A stretch of 64,000 nucleotides of DNA from Pseudomonas extremorientalis. GTDB lineage: Bacteria > Pseudomonadota > Gammaproteobacteria > Pseudomonadales > Pseudomonadaceae. The translations under genes and the position numbers were made by a program. The DNA lies in contig NZ_MDGK01000060.1 in NCBI RefSeq assembly GCF_001870465.1, forward strand, positions 1 through 64,000, in the 5' to 3' direction. Shown one piece after another: positions 8,546-18,403 of this stretch. Numbering within the stretch: the stretch's first letter is position 1; every line of letters starts with the position of its first letter. The notes below the pieces were generated by a model, which worked only from the letters and a program-made list of their open reading frames with translations, did not search any database and had not been told where the DNA came from.

Positions 8546-10171
8546 TCAACTCACCGCAAACTTCGCCACGATCTGCTTCAAGTCAACGGCGAGCCTGGAC
8601 AGTTCCTGGCTGGCCACCGACGTCTGACCGGCGGCCGAGGAGCTCTGGATGGACAGATCGCGGATGCTGATCAGGTTCTGGTCAACGGAACGCGCCACTT
8701 GCGCCTGCTCTTCCGACGCGGTTGCAATCATCAGGTTACGCTCATTGATGTCGGTAATGGCTTGGGTGATCTGGGTGATTGCCACGCCGGCTTCGTGGGC
8801 AACTTTCAGCGAGTCTACCGCTTCATTGCGATTGAGGGCCATGGAAGCCACTGCTTCGCTCGAACAGCTCTGGATTTTCGCAATCATCTGTTCGATTTCC
8901 TGGGTCGATGTTTGCGTTCTATGGGCCAGCGCCCGCACTTCATCGGCCACCACCGCAAAGCCCCGGCCTTGCTCTCCCGCCCTCGCTGCTTCAATCGCTG
9001 CGTTCAAGGCAAGCAGGTTGGTCTGCTCGGCGATGGAACGGATCACCTCGACGACCCGGGCGATGTCCTGGGCCTGTTTAGCCAGCCCTTCAACTTCCAC
9101 CCCGGTCTGCTGCACCGTAGTGCTCAACTTTTCGATCGAAGCAATGGTTTGCGTCACACGCTCCATCCCCACGTTTGCCGAACGCTGCGAGTCCTGCGTC
9201 GATTGGGAAGCAGACACTGCATTCCTGGCCACTTCCTCGACCGCCGCCGTCATTTGGTTGACCGCCGTGGCAGCCTGATCCGTTTCCTGGCTTTGGCGTT
9301 CAATACCGGCAGTGGATTCACGGGTAATCGCACTCATCTCCTCGGCTGCCGATGCCAACTGCCCGGACGCCTCCGAGATGTGCTGCAACGTGCTTTTCAG
9401 GTTCATTTGCATGGTGGCGGTCGACCGTTGCAGCTCAGTCAGTTCGTCATTGCCGCTGATGGCAATTGCCACACGCAAATCGCCGTCGGCGATCTTGCCG
9501 GTCGACACCAGCAACTCCCGCACCGGATTGATAATGCTGCGGGTCAGCAAGCGAGCCACCACCACGGCGATCAGCACCGAACTGACCATCAACACCCACG
9601 TGAACAAACGTGCCGCATCATGCTCACTGGCGGCGGCTTGCACCGCGGTCTTCGAGCCCTGTTCATTGATCGCAATCAAATCGCTGATGGAGGCCTGCAC
9701 TTGGCGTGCAATGGGGCCGTTGACGTCGCGCAAATACACCGCCATTTGTTCCTCGGAAAAGCTGGAGGCTTGCGCGAGGAATTCATCCATCTTCTGGCTG
9801 TAGTTTTTTATCTCGCTCAGTGCCTGGTCGTACTTGGTACGCTCCTCGGGGCTCGATACCAGCGTTCCATAATGCTCGGCAACTTGCAGCACTTCGGCGC
9901 GAACCGCCTTGAGTTTTTCCAGGGAGGCGGGGTCCTTGTCCGCGTATTCCATGGCGTAACGCCGCAGGTCCAGACGAAGTTTGTAAAACGTGGAATCGAT
10001 CTGGCCCGCCAGGCGAATACTGGGCAGCCAGTTGTTTTGTATTTCGACCGTCGATGAATACACCTTATCGACTTTTATCAGCGTCATTGCGCCTTGTATT
10101 AACAGCAGGAAACACACCACACCGAAGCACAATGTGGTACGAAAGTTCAACTTCAAGGCTCTCATGGACAT
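8546..10171 (-). CDS. Methyl-accepting chemotaxis protein
   Basis: 541-residue transmembrane chemoreceptor. TM1 is at about 11-32, a four-helix-bundle periplasmic sensor domain at about 33-186, TM2 at about 187-209, then HAMP, then a long signalling hairpin whose tip carries EQTNLLALNAAIEAARAGE. There is no C-terminal CheR/CheB-tethering pentapeptide. The ligand cannot be deduced. It is monocistronic, with its promoter in the AT-rich stretch 10172-10350. Confidence 0.9.
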   Translation of the reverse strand: MSMRALKLNFRTTLCFGVVCFLLLIQGAMTLIKVDKVYSSTVEIQNNWLPSIRLAGQIDSTFYKLRLDLRRYAMEYADKDPASLEKLKAVRAEVLQVAEHYGTLVSSPEERTKYDQALSEIKNYSQKMDEFLAQASSFSEEQMAVYLRDVNGPIARQVQASISDLIAINEQGSKTAVQAAASEHDAARLFTWVLMVSSVLIAVVVARLLTRSIINPVRELLVSTGKIADGDLRVAIAISGNDELTELQRSTATMQMNLKSTLQHISEASGQLASAAEEMSAITRESTAGIERQSQETDQAATAVNQMTAAVEEVARNAVSASQSTQDSQRSANVGMERVTQTIASIEKLSTTVQQTGVEVEGLAKQAQDIARVVEVIRSIAEQTNLLALNAAIEAARAGEQGRGFAVVADEVRALAHRTQTSTQEIEQMIAKIQSCSSEAVASMALNRNEAVDSLKVAHEAGVAITQITQAITDINERNLMIATASEEQAQVARSVDQNLISIRDLSIQSSSAAGQTSVASQELSRLAVDLKQIVAKFAVS

Positions 10172-10352
10172 CTCGGCTCACCCTTCCCCTTGGCCGTGCT
10201 GTACACGGCCTTACGGGTACAACTTTGTTTAACCGAGTGTGAAAAAAACGTGACTACTTACGTATTTTTTTATGAATAGTGGCAAATAAACATGACGCAG
10301 ATCATTGCTTAGCTAACCATTATAATTAACGGCTGTTGCGACTCTCCGATCT
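10172..10352. other. Intergenic region upstream of the chemoreceptor
   Basis: AT-rich 181-bp gap that must contain the chemoreceptor promoter (minus strand) and the 3' end of bkdR. I see no convincing sigma-28 promoter, terminator or operator. Confidence 0.4.
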
Positions 10353-10835
10353 TCATACCATTAGTCCATCCCGTGGCAACGGCAGCGCTGTTTTATATCG
10401 CACTTGTTTAAGTGCAAAACTGGACCGGATGTTGGCGACGCCTGGCACCTTGGTCAAAAAATCCATCATGAAACGCTCCAGCGACTGGATCGTCGGTACC
10501 AGCACGCGGATGAGGTAGTCCGGGTCGCCGGCCATCAGGTAGCACTCCATCACTTCCGGACGGTCCGCAATCGCCCCTTCGAACTGCTGCAACGCCAACT
10601 CATTCTGCTTTTCCAGGCTCACGTGAATGAACACATTGACGTGCAGCCCCAGCAGGTCGGCGTCCAGCAGCGTGACCTGGTCGCGAATCAGGCCCAGTTC
10701 TTCCATCGCCTTCACCCGGTTGAAACACGGCGTGGGCGACAGGTTGACCGAGCGGGCCAGGTCGGCGTTGGTGATCCGTGCATTCTCCTGCAGAGCGTTG
10801 AGAATGCCGATATCGGTACGGTCCAGTTTGCGCAT
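10353..10835 (-). CDS. bkdR: Lrp/AsnC-family activator BkdR
   Basis: 160-residue Lrp-type regulator. The N-terminal winged HTH (about 4-63) is LDRTDIGILNALQENARITNADLARSV, and the C-terminal RAM/Lrp ligand domain runs to about 145. It lies divergently next to bkdA1. In P. putida BkdR is the Lrp homologue that activates the bkd operon in response to branched-chain amino acids, and position and sequence both fit. Confidence 0.92.
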   Translation of the reverse strand: MRKLDRTDIGILNALQENARITNADLARSVNLSPTPCFNRVKAMEELGLIRDQVTLLDADLLGLHVNVFIHVSLEKQNELALQQFEGAIADRPEVMECYLMAGDPDYLIRVLVPTIQSLERFMMDFLTKVPGVANIRSSFALKQVRYKTALPLPRDGLMV

Positions 10836-11030
10836 GAGACAAATTCACCTGTTTATTATGTTTATGCAGGTTTTTTATCCGCAAATGACCGCGGGCGCAA
10901 CGAAACAGAGATAAATATTCTTCTACGCCACGCCTATGATTGTTGTAGGACAAGATTTCCCCTACCCGGGGACTGACTGTCAGCTAGCGCGCCCACTACA
11001 AGAAATTCACAAGATAGAGCGTAGAAAGCC
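10836..11030. promoter_or_regulatory. Divergent bkdR-bkdA1 control region
   Basis: 195-bp gap between the divergent start codons, AT-rich at 10848-10880. In P. putida this interval carries multiple BkdR sites and the bkd promoter. No single consensus site can be assigned by eye. Confidence 0.55.
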
Positions 11031-12266
11031 ATGACCCAGCAGTATGAACCACTGCGTCTGCACGTCCCTGAACCCTCGGGCCGTCCAGGCTGCAAGACCG
11101 ACTTCACGTACCTGCGCCTGACCGACGCAGGCACCGTGCGCAAACCCGCCATCGACGTAGAACCCGCCGACACCGCCGACCTGGCCAAGGGCCTGATCCG
11201 CGTGCTCGACGACCAGGGCCAGGCCCTCGGTCCGTGGGCCGACGGCGTCCCGGTGCAGATCCTGCGCAAAGGCATGCGCGCCATGCTCAAGACGCGGATC
11301 TTCGACAACCGCATGGTGGTCGCCCAGCGTCAGAAAAAAATGTCGTTCTACATGCAGAGCCTTGGCGAAGAAGCCATCGGCAGCGCCCAGGCCCTGGCCT
11401 TGAACATCGACGACATGTGCTTCCCCACCTACCGCCAGCAAAGCATCCTGATGGCCCGTGAAGTGCCACTGGTGGACCTGATCTGCCAGTTGCTGTCCAA
11501 CGAACGCGACCCGCTCAAGGGCCGCCAGTTGCCGATCATGTACTCGGTGAAAGACGCCGGCTTCTTCACCATTTCCGGCAACCTCGCCACCCAATTCGTC
11601 CAGGGCGTGGGCTGGGGCATGGCCTCGGCGATCAAGGGCGATACCAAGATCGCCTCCGCCTGGATCGGCGACGGCGCCACCGCCGAATCCGACTTCCACA
11701 CCGCCCTCACCTTCGCCCACGTGTACCGTGCGCCGGTGATCCTCAATGTAGTCAACAACCAGTGGGCCATCTCCACCTTCCAGGCGATTGCCGGTGGTGA
11801 AGCAACGACCTTCGCCGGACGCGGCGTCGGTTGCGGCATCGCCTCCCTGCGGGTGGACGGCAACGACTTCATCGCGGTGTACGCCGCTTCGGCCTGGGCT
11901 GCCGAGCGCGCGCGCCGCAACCTGGGGCCCACGCTGATCGAGTGGGTGACCTACCGCGCCGGTCCGCACTCCACCTCGGATGATCCTTCCAAATACCGCC
12001 CCGCCGACGACTGGAGCCACTTCCCCCTGGGCGACCCGATTGCCCGCCTCAAGCAGCACCTGATCAGGATTGGCCAGTGGTCCGAAGAGGAACACGCGGC
12101 GGTCAGTGCCGAACTTGAAGCCGAAGTGATTGCCGCGCAAAAGCAGGCCGAACAGTACGGCACCCTGGCCGGTGGCCAGATTCCAAGCGCCGCGACCATG
12201 TTCGAAGACGTCTATAAAGAGATGCCGGAGCACTTGAAGCGCCAGCGTCAAGAGTTGGGGGTCTGA
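11031..12266 (+). CDS. bkdA1: 2-oxoisovalerate dehydrogenase E1 alpha subunit
   Basis: 411 residues; E1-alpha of the branched-chain keto-acid dehydrogenase complex. The thiamine-pyrophosphate motif is present (GDGATAESDF followed by NNQWAIS). It decarboxylates the keto acids of valine, leucine and isoleucine together with BkdA2. It is the first gene of a tightly packed four-gene operon with 1-4 bp gaps. Confidence 0.96.
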   Translation: MTQQYEPLRLHVPEPSGRPGCKTDFTYLRLTDAGTVRKPAIDVEPADTADLAKGLIRVLDDQGQALGPWADGVPVQILRKGMRAMLKTRIFDNRMVVAQRQKKMSFYMQSLGEEAIGSAQALALNIDDMCFPTYRQQSILMAREVPLVDLICQLLSNERDPLKGRQLPIMYSVKDAGFFTISGNLATQFVQGVGWGMASAIKGDTKIASAWIGDGATAESDFHTALTFAHVYRAPVILNVVNNQWAISTFQAIAGGEATTFAGRGVGCGIASLRVDGNDFIAVYAASAWAAERARRNLGPTLIEWVTYRAGPHSTSDDPSKYRPADDWSHFPLGDPIARLKQHLIRIGQWSEEEHAAVSAELEAEVIAAQKQAEQYGTLAGGQIPSAATMFEDVYKEMPEHLKRQRQELGV

Positions 12267-12267
12267 C

Positions 12268-13326
<1,059 letters not shown>

Positions 13327-14586
13327 ATGGGCACGCACGTTATCAAGATGCCGGACATTGGCGAAGGCATCGCAGAAGTTGAACTGTCGGTGTGGCATGT
13401 GAAGGTCGGCGACATGGTGGTCGAAGACCAGGTGCTGGCGGACGTAATGACCGACAAGGCGATGGTGGACATTCCCTCGCCGGTGCACGGCAAGGTGATC
13501 TCCCTCGGCGGCGAGCCGGGTGAGGTCATGGCGGTGGGCAGTATTCTGATCAGCATTGAAGTGGAAGGCGCGGGCAACGCCAAGGATGCGCCGGTCGTCA
13601 AAGAGGCGCCGAAGGCCGTACCGGTGATGGAAGCCAAGCCTGCACCGGTCGTGGTTGAAAGCAAGCCAGCACCGGTTGTCGCGGCCCAGGCCCCCGTGGC
13701 ACGTGCCGCCGACGAGCGCCCATTGGCCTCCCCCGCCGTGCGCAAACACGCCCTGGACGCCGGGATTCAACTGCGCCTGGTGCAGGGCACGGGCCCCGCC
13801 GGGCGGATTCTGCACGAAGATCTCGACGCCTACCTGCAACAAGGCGCGGCAAAGTCTTCGGCAACGGCCAACCCTTATGCCGAACGCAACACCGAGGAAC
13901 AGATCCCAGTGATCGGCATGCGCCGCAAGATCGCCCAGCGCATGCAGGACGCCACCCGGCGCGCCGCGCATTTCAGCTATGTTGAAGAAATCGATGTTAC
14001 CGCCCTCGACGAGTTGCGCGTGCACCTCAATGAGAAACACGGCGCCACACGCGGCAAGCTCACCCTGCTGCCGTTCATCGTGCGCGCCATGGTCGTGGCG
14101 TTGCGCGACTTCCCGCAGATCAATGCGCGTTACGACGACGAAGCCCAGGTCATCACCCGCCTCGGCGCGGTGCATGTGGGCGTCGCCACCCAGAGCGATG
14201 TCGGCCTGATGGTGCCGGTGGTGCGCCACGCAGAAGCCCGCAGCCTGTGGGGCAATGCCGAGGAAATCGCACGCTTGGCCACGGCGGCGCGCAACGGCAA
14301 GGCCAGCCGCGATGAGCTATCGGGTTCGACGATTACCCTGACCAGCCTGGGCGCGCTGGGCGGCATTGTCAGCACGCCGGTGCTGAACCTGCCGGAAGTG
14401 GCCATCGTCGGCGTCAATCGCATTGTCGAGCGGCCGATGGTGATCAAGGGCCAGATCGTGGTGCGCAAGATGATGAACCTCTCCAGCTCCTTCGATCACC
14501 GCGTGGTCGATGGCATGGACGCGGCGCAATTCATCCAGGCCATTCGCGGCCTGCTCGAACAACCCGCCAGCCTGTTCCTGGAGTAA
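13327..14586 (+). CDS. bkdB: Branched-chain keto-acid dehydrogenase E2 (lipoamide acyltransferase)
   Basis: 419 residues. Lipoyl domain (about 3-78) with the lipoylated Lys in MTDKAMV, an Ala/Pro/Val-rich flexible linker, a peripheral-subunit-binding domain (about 135-172) and the acyltransferase catalytic domain ending with HRVVDG (catalytic His and Asp). It starts directly after the bkdA2 stop codon. Confidence 0.96.
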   Translation: MGTHVIKMPDIGEGIAEVELSVWHVKVGDMVVEDQVLADVMTDKAMVDIPSPVHGKVISLGGEPGEVMAVGSILISIEVEGAGNAKDAPVVKEAPKAVPVMEAKPAPVVVESKPAPVVAAQAPVARAADERPLASPAVRKHALDAGIQLRLVQGTGPAGRILHEDLDAYLQQGAAKSSATANPYAERNTEEQIPVIGMRRKIAQRMQDATRRAAHFSYVEEIDVTALDELRVHLNEKHGATRGKLTLLPFIVRAMVVALRDFPQINARYDDEAQVITRLGAVHVGVATQSDVGLMVPVVRHAEARSLWGNAEEIARLATAARNGKASRDELSGSTITLTSLGALGGIVSTPVLNLPEVAIVGVNRIVERPMVIKGQIVVRKMMNLSSSFDHRVVDGMDAAQFIQAIRGLLEQPASLFLE

Positions 14587-14589
14587 GGC

Positions 14590-15969
14590 ATGACGCAGAC
14601 ATTGAATACCACCCTGCTGATTATCGGTGGCGGCCCTGGCGGTTATGTGGCGGCGATCCGTGCCGGCCAACTGGGTATCCCGACCATCCTGGTGGAGGGC
14701 CAGGCGCTGGGCGGCACGTGCCTGAATATCGGCTGCATCCCATCCAAGGCCCTTATCCATGTGGCCGAGCAATTCCAGCAAACCGTGCACCACAGCCAGG
14801 GTTCACAACTGGGCATCGAAGTGGATGTGCCGACCCTGGACATCCGCAAGAGCGTGGAATGGAAAGATGGCATTGTCGATCGCCTGACCACTGGCGTCGC
14901 GGCGCTGCTGAAAAAGCACAAGGTGCAAGTGATCCACGGCTGGGCCAAGGTGGTGGACGGCAAGACCGTCGACGTCGTCGGCCAGCGCATCCAGTGCGAA
15001 CACTTGCTGCTGGCCACCGGCTCGAAAAGCGTCAACCTGCCGATGCTGCCGATTGGCGGGCCGATCATCTCCTCGACCGAAGCCCTTGCACCGAAAAGCG
15101 TGCCCAAGCGCCTGATCGTGGTGGGCGGCGGTTACATCGGTTTGGAACTGGGCATCGCTTACCGCAAGCTCGGCGCCGACGTGAGTGTGGTCGAAGCACA
15201 GGATCGCATCCTGCCGGCCTATGATGCCGAGCTGACGCAGCCGGTGAACGAATCCCTCAGGCAACTGGGCGTGAAGCTTTACCTCAAGCACAGTGTTACC
15301 GGTTTTGCCGATGGCAGCCTGCAAGTGCGCGACCCGAACGGCGACACCTTGTCGTTGGCCACTGATCAGGTGCTGGTTGCCGTCGGTCGCAAACCCAACA
15401 CCCAGGGCTGGAACCTCGAAGCGCTGAACCTGGACATGAACGGCGCGGCGATCAAGATCGACAATCGCTGCCAGACCAGCATGCGCAACGTGTATGCCAT
15501 TGGCGACCTGAGCGGCGAGCCGATGCTGGCGCACCGGGCCATGGCCCAGGGCGAGATGGTCGCCGAACTGATCAGCGGTAAGCATCGTGAATTCAACCCG
15601 GCGGCCATTCCGGCGGTGTGCTTTACCGACCCGGAACTGGTGGTGGTCGGCAAGACGCCCGACGAAGCCAAGGCCGCTGGCCTTGACTGCATCGTGTCGA
15701 GCTTCCCGTTCGCAGCCAATGGCCGGGCCATGACCCTGGAGTCCAAGACCGGCTTCGTGCGGGTGGTGGCACGCCGTGACAACCACCTGATCGTCGGCTG
15801 GCAAGCCGTGGGGGTGGGCGTCTCGGAACTGTCCACCGCCTTTGGCCTGAGCCTGGAAATGGGGTCGCGCCTGGAAGACGTGGCGGGCACCATCCATGCG
15901 CATCCGACCCTCGGCGAAGCCGTACAGGAAGCCGCGCTGCGGGCTTTGGGGCACGCGCTGCATCTGTAA
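14590..15969 (+). CDS. lpdV: Dihydrolipoamide dehydrogenase of the Bkd complex (LPD-Val)
   Basis: 459-residue FAD disulfide reductase. N-terminal FAD motif IIGGGPGGYVAA, redox disulfide CLNIGC, NAD motif VVGGGYIGLELG, and the C-terminal His-Glu dyad in HAHPTLGEAVQEA. It is the E3 partner specific to the branched-chain complex, at the end of the operon. A large REP palindrome follows. Confidence 0.95.
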   Translation: MTQTLNTTLLIIGGGPGGYVAAIRAGQLGIPTILVEGQALGGTCLNIGCIPSKALIHVAEQFQQTVHHSQGSQLGIEVDVPTLDIRKSVEWKDGIVDRLTTGVAALLKKHKVQVIHGWAKVVDGKTVDVVGQRIQCEHLLLATGSKSVNLPMLPIGGPIISSTEALAPKSVPKRLIVVGGGYIGLELGIAYRKLGADVSVVEAQDRILPAYDAELTQPVNESLRQLGVKLYLKHSVTGFADGSLQVRDPNGDTLSLATDQVLVAVGRKPNTQGWNLEALNLDMNGAAIKIDNRCQTSMRNVYAIGDLSGEPMLAHRAMAQGEMVAELISGKHREFNPAAIPAVCFTDPELVVVGKTPDEAKAAGLDCIVSSFPFAANGRAMTLESKTGFVRVVARRDNHLIVGWQAVGVGVSELSTAFGLSLEMGSRLEDVAGTIHAHPTLGEAVQEAALRALGHALHL

Positions 15970-15984
15970 AAACGCGGTGAGGCC

Positions 15985-16049
15985 ATCGGGGGCAAGCCCC
16001 CTCCCACAGGGGAATGCATTCCAAATGTGGGAGGGGGCTTGCCCCCGAT
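15985..16049. repeat. Tail-to-tail REP pair forming a perfect 24-bp inverted repeat
   Basis: Arms 15985-16008 and 16026-16049 are perfect reverse complements. The 17-bp spacer is itself centred on GGAATGCATTCC. The arms lie in the opposite order to the other REPINs here. It sits 16 bp downstream of lpdV and could act as a 3' stabiliser or terminator. Confidence 0.9.
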
Positions 16050-16172
16050 AGTGGTGGATCGGTCAATACAGGGGCTGAAGGCGTCCACCCAGTGGCTCCC
16101 ACACAAGCCAAGAATGCAGTATTGTTGCGCCCATCCAGAAAAAAACCGACTTGACCAACGATAGAGGGTGTC

Positions 16173-17192
16173 ATGGGTAACGAAAGCATCAATTGGGACA
16201 AGCTGGGTTTTGACTACATCAAGACCGACAAGCGGTTTCTCCAGGTCTGGAAAAACGGCGAATGGCAAGAAGGCACCCTGACCGACGACAACGTGCTGCA
16301 CATCAGCGAGGGCTCGACCGCCCTGCACTACGGCCAGCAATGCTTCGAAGGCCTCAAGGCCTATCGTTGCAAGGACGGTTCGATCAACCTGTTCCGCCCG
16401 GACCAGAACGCCGCCCGCATGCAGCGCAGCTGCGCCCGCCTGCTGATGCCGCACGTCTCGACCGAAGACTTCATCGACGCCTGCAAGCAAGTGGTCGCGG
16501 CCAACGAGCGCTTCATCCCGCCGTACGGCAGTGGTGGCGCGCTGTACCTGCGCCCGTTCGTGATCGGCACCGGTGACAACATCGGCGTGCGCACTGCGCC
16601 GGAGTTCATCTTCTCGGTGTTCTGCATCCCGGTCGGCGCCTACTTCAAGGGCGGCCTGGTGCCGCACAACTTCCAGATTTCCACCTTCGACCGCGCCGCG
16701 CCACAAGGCACCGGTGCCGCCAAGGTCGGTGGCAACTACGCCGCCAGCCTGATGCCGGGTTCCGAAGCGAAGAAAGCCGGTTTTGCCGACGCGATCTACC
16801 TGGACCCGATGACCCATTCGAAAATCGAAGAAGTCGGCTCGGCCAACTTCTTCGGGATCACCCACGACAATAAGTTCATCACGCCGAAGTCGCCTTCGGT
16901 ACTGCCAGGCATCACCCGCCTGTCGCTGATCGAACTGGCCAAGACCCGCCTGGGCCTGGACGTGATCGAGGGCGAAGTGTTCATCGACAAACTGGACCAG
17001 TTCAAGGAAGCCGGCGCCTGCGGTACGGCGGCGGTGATCTCGCCGATCGGCGGCATCCAGTACAACGGCAAGCTGCACGTGTTCCACAGCGAGACCGAAG
17101 TCGGCCCGATCACCCAGAAGCTCTACAAAGAGCTGACCGGTGTGCAGACCGGTGACGTCGAAGCGCCGCAAGGCTGGATCGTCAAGGTCTGA
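16173..17192 (+). CDS. ilvE: Branched-chain amino-acid aminotransferase
   Basis: 339-residue class IV PLP aminotransferase of the longer BCAT type. Characteristic segments are ALHYGQQCFEGLKAYR, YLRPF, GAAKVGGNYAASL (Schiff-base Lys region) and a C-terminal GTAAVISPIG. It interconverts Val/Leu/Ile and their keto acids, which feed the adjacent Bkd complex. The gap to lpdV (203 bp with a REP pair) suggests its own promoter. A stem-loop terminator follows. Confidence 0.93.
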   Translation: MGNESINWDKLGFDYIKTDKRFLQVWKNGEWQEGTLTDDNVLHISEGSTALHYGQQCFEGLKAYRCKDGSINLFRPDQNAARMQRSCARLLMPHVSTEDFIDACKQVVAANERFIPPYGSGGALYLRPFVIGTGDNIGVRTAPEFIFSVFCIPVGAYFKGGLVPHNFQISTFDRAAPQGTGAAKVGGNYAASLMPGSEAKKAGFADAIYLDPMTHSKIEEVGSANFFGITHDNKFITPKSPSVLPGITRLSLIELAKTRLGLDVIEGEVFIDKLDQFKEAGACGTAAVISPIGGIQYNGKLHVFHSETEVGPITQKLYKELTGVQTGDVEAPQGWIVKV

Positions 17193-17202
17193 GCCACCTG
17201 GA

Positions 17203-17229
17203 AAAACCCGCCATCTGGCGGGTTTTTTC
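17203..17229. terminator. Bidirectional rho-independent terminator
   Basis: AACCCGCC-ATCT-GGCGGGTT stem-loop with an A-run before and a T-run after, so it can serve ilvE (plus) and the convergent GNAT gene (minus), whose stop lies at its edge. Confidence 0.9.
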
Positions 17230-18118
17230 ATTGTTCGGGGATATTCACCACTAGCTTCTTGCCCATGCTGATCCTGGGTTCCACCCCATACCCCAATGCC
17301 TCGTAGAACCCGACGACCCCCTCATTACCACTGGTGATCTGCAGGTTGATCTTCATGCAGCCCAGCGCCGTCAATACCTGTTCCGCATGCCGCACCAGCG
17401 ACGATCCCAAACCCTGCCGCCGATAGTCCCCATGCACCGCCACTGAATACAGCCAGCCACGGTGCCCGTCGTACCCGGCCAGAATGGTCCCGATCACGGT
17501 TTTTTTGTCCGTCGCGACAAAGAACAGCCCATCGTCGACCGCCAGCTTCTTATCAATCGCCAGGGCGGGCAGGTTGTGCGCCGTTTCGTAGCCAAACGCC
17601 TCTTGCCACAACGCCACCACCTGCGCCCGGTGCTGACGGTCGCGATACGGCCCGATGGGATGCCGGGACAGCAGGGCCTTTTCCATCACCAACGTACGTT
17701 CGCTGCCGTGATAAACGTCGCGCACGGTGTGAAACCCCAATTTGGTGTAGAACGGCTCGGCGGTCAGTGATGACGGCACGCTCAGCACCGTCACCCCGGC
17801 TTCGCGGGCGCGTAGCTCAATCTCGATCATCAACAATCGCCCAATGCCCTGCCCTTGCAGCGGCGGGTTGACGAATACCGAGCGCACCACATTCGCATCC
17901 AGCGCTGCGGTGGCGACGATCACCTGATCCTGAATCGCTACCAGCACCACGCGTCGCTTGAGCAGTTCCAGCACCGCCTCCGGCGTGAAGTTAGCGGCAA
18001 CCCGCGCAATCACATGCGCCGGATAGTCCCGCGCATTGCTGCTGTGCAGGGCGGCCAGGATGACCTGGCTGATGCCCTCGGCATCGGTGGCTTGGGCTAA
18101 ACGAACGACGGTAGACAT
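17228..18118 (-). CDS. Tandem-domain GNAT acetyltransferase
   Basis: 296 residues with two GNAT folds. Domain 1 (about 3-140) has the acetyl-CoA loop PPLQGQGIGRLLM, and domain 2 (about 150-290) has HGDYRRQGLGSSLV followed by EALGYGVEPR. Both pyrophosphate-binding loops (Q/RxxGxG/A) look intact, so both halves may bind acetyl-CoA. The substrate is unknown; small molecules, aminoacyl groups or antibiotics are all possible for the family. The ATG at 18118 has a perfect AGGAGG box, so the longer upstream ORF is rejected. Confidence 0.85.
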   Translation of the reverse strand: MSTVVRLAQATDAEGISQVILAALHSSNARDYPAHVIARVAANFTPEAVLELLKRRVVLVAIQDQVIVATAALDANVVRSVFVNPPLQGQGIGRLLMIEIELRAREAGVTVLSVPSSLTAEPFYTKLGFHTVRDVYHGSERTLVMEKALLSRHPIGPYRDRQHRAQVVALWQEAFGYETAHNLPALAIDKKLAVDDGLFFVATDKKTVIGTILAGYDGHRGWLYSVAVHGDYRRQGLGSSLVRHAEQVLTALGCMKINLQITSGNEGVVGFYEALGYGVEPRISMGKKLVVNIPEQ

Positions 18119-18162
18119 AATTCCTCCTGGCTGACACAGCTGCAACAAACACCACTCTACCC

Positions 18163-18253
18163 ATGTGGGAGGGGGCTTGCCCCCGATAGCATGCTTTCAG
18201 ATATAGATTTTCTGGCTGACCCACCGCTGTCGCGGGTAAGCCCCCTCCCACAG
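18163..18253. repeat. REPIN with a degenerate right arm
   Basis: The left arm is the standard TGTGGGAGGGGGCTTGCCCCC. The right arm carries changes (TGTCGCGGGTAAGCCCCC), so the inverted pairing is imperfect. It lies between the GNAT gene and ctlX. Confidence 0.85.
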
Positions 18254-18272
18254 GTTGCGTGCATTTCACTCC

Positions 18273-18291
18273 GGCAGCCGATTCTGCTGCC
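18273..18291. promoter_or_regulatory. Candidate operator shared with the transporter promoter
   Basis: GGCAGC-CGATTCT-GCTGCC, a short inverted repeat containing CAGCCGATTCTGCTGC. The same motif with one change occurs at 20465-20480 upstream of the binding-protein gene in this cluster. It is about 110 bp upstream of ctlX. Confidence 0.45.
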
Positions 18292-18403
18292 CTACCCCAC
18301 TTTTCAGCTTTCCCGGCTGAACCACCCCTCGGTTTCAGCCGGGATTCATCCCGCACAACCCACAAAATAGCCGCACTGCTCACCTCATGGAATTCGTGCC
18401 CCC

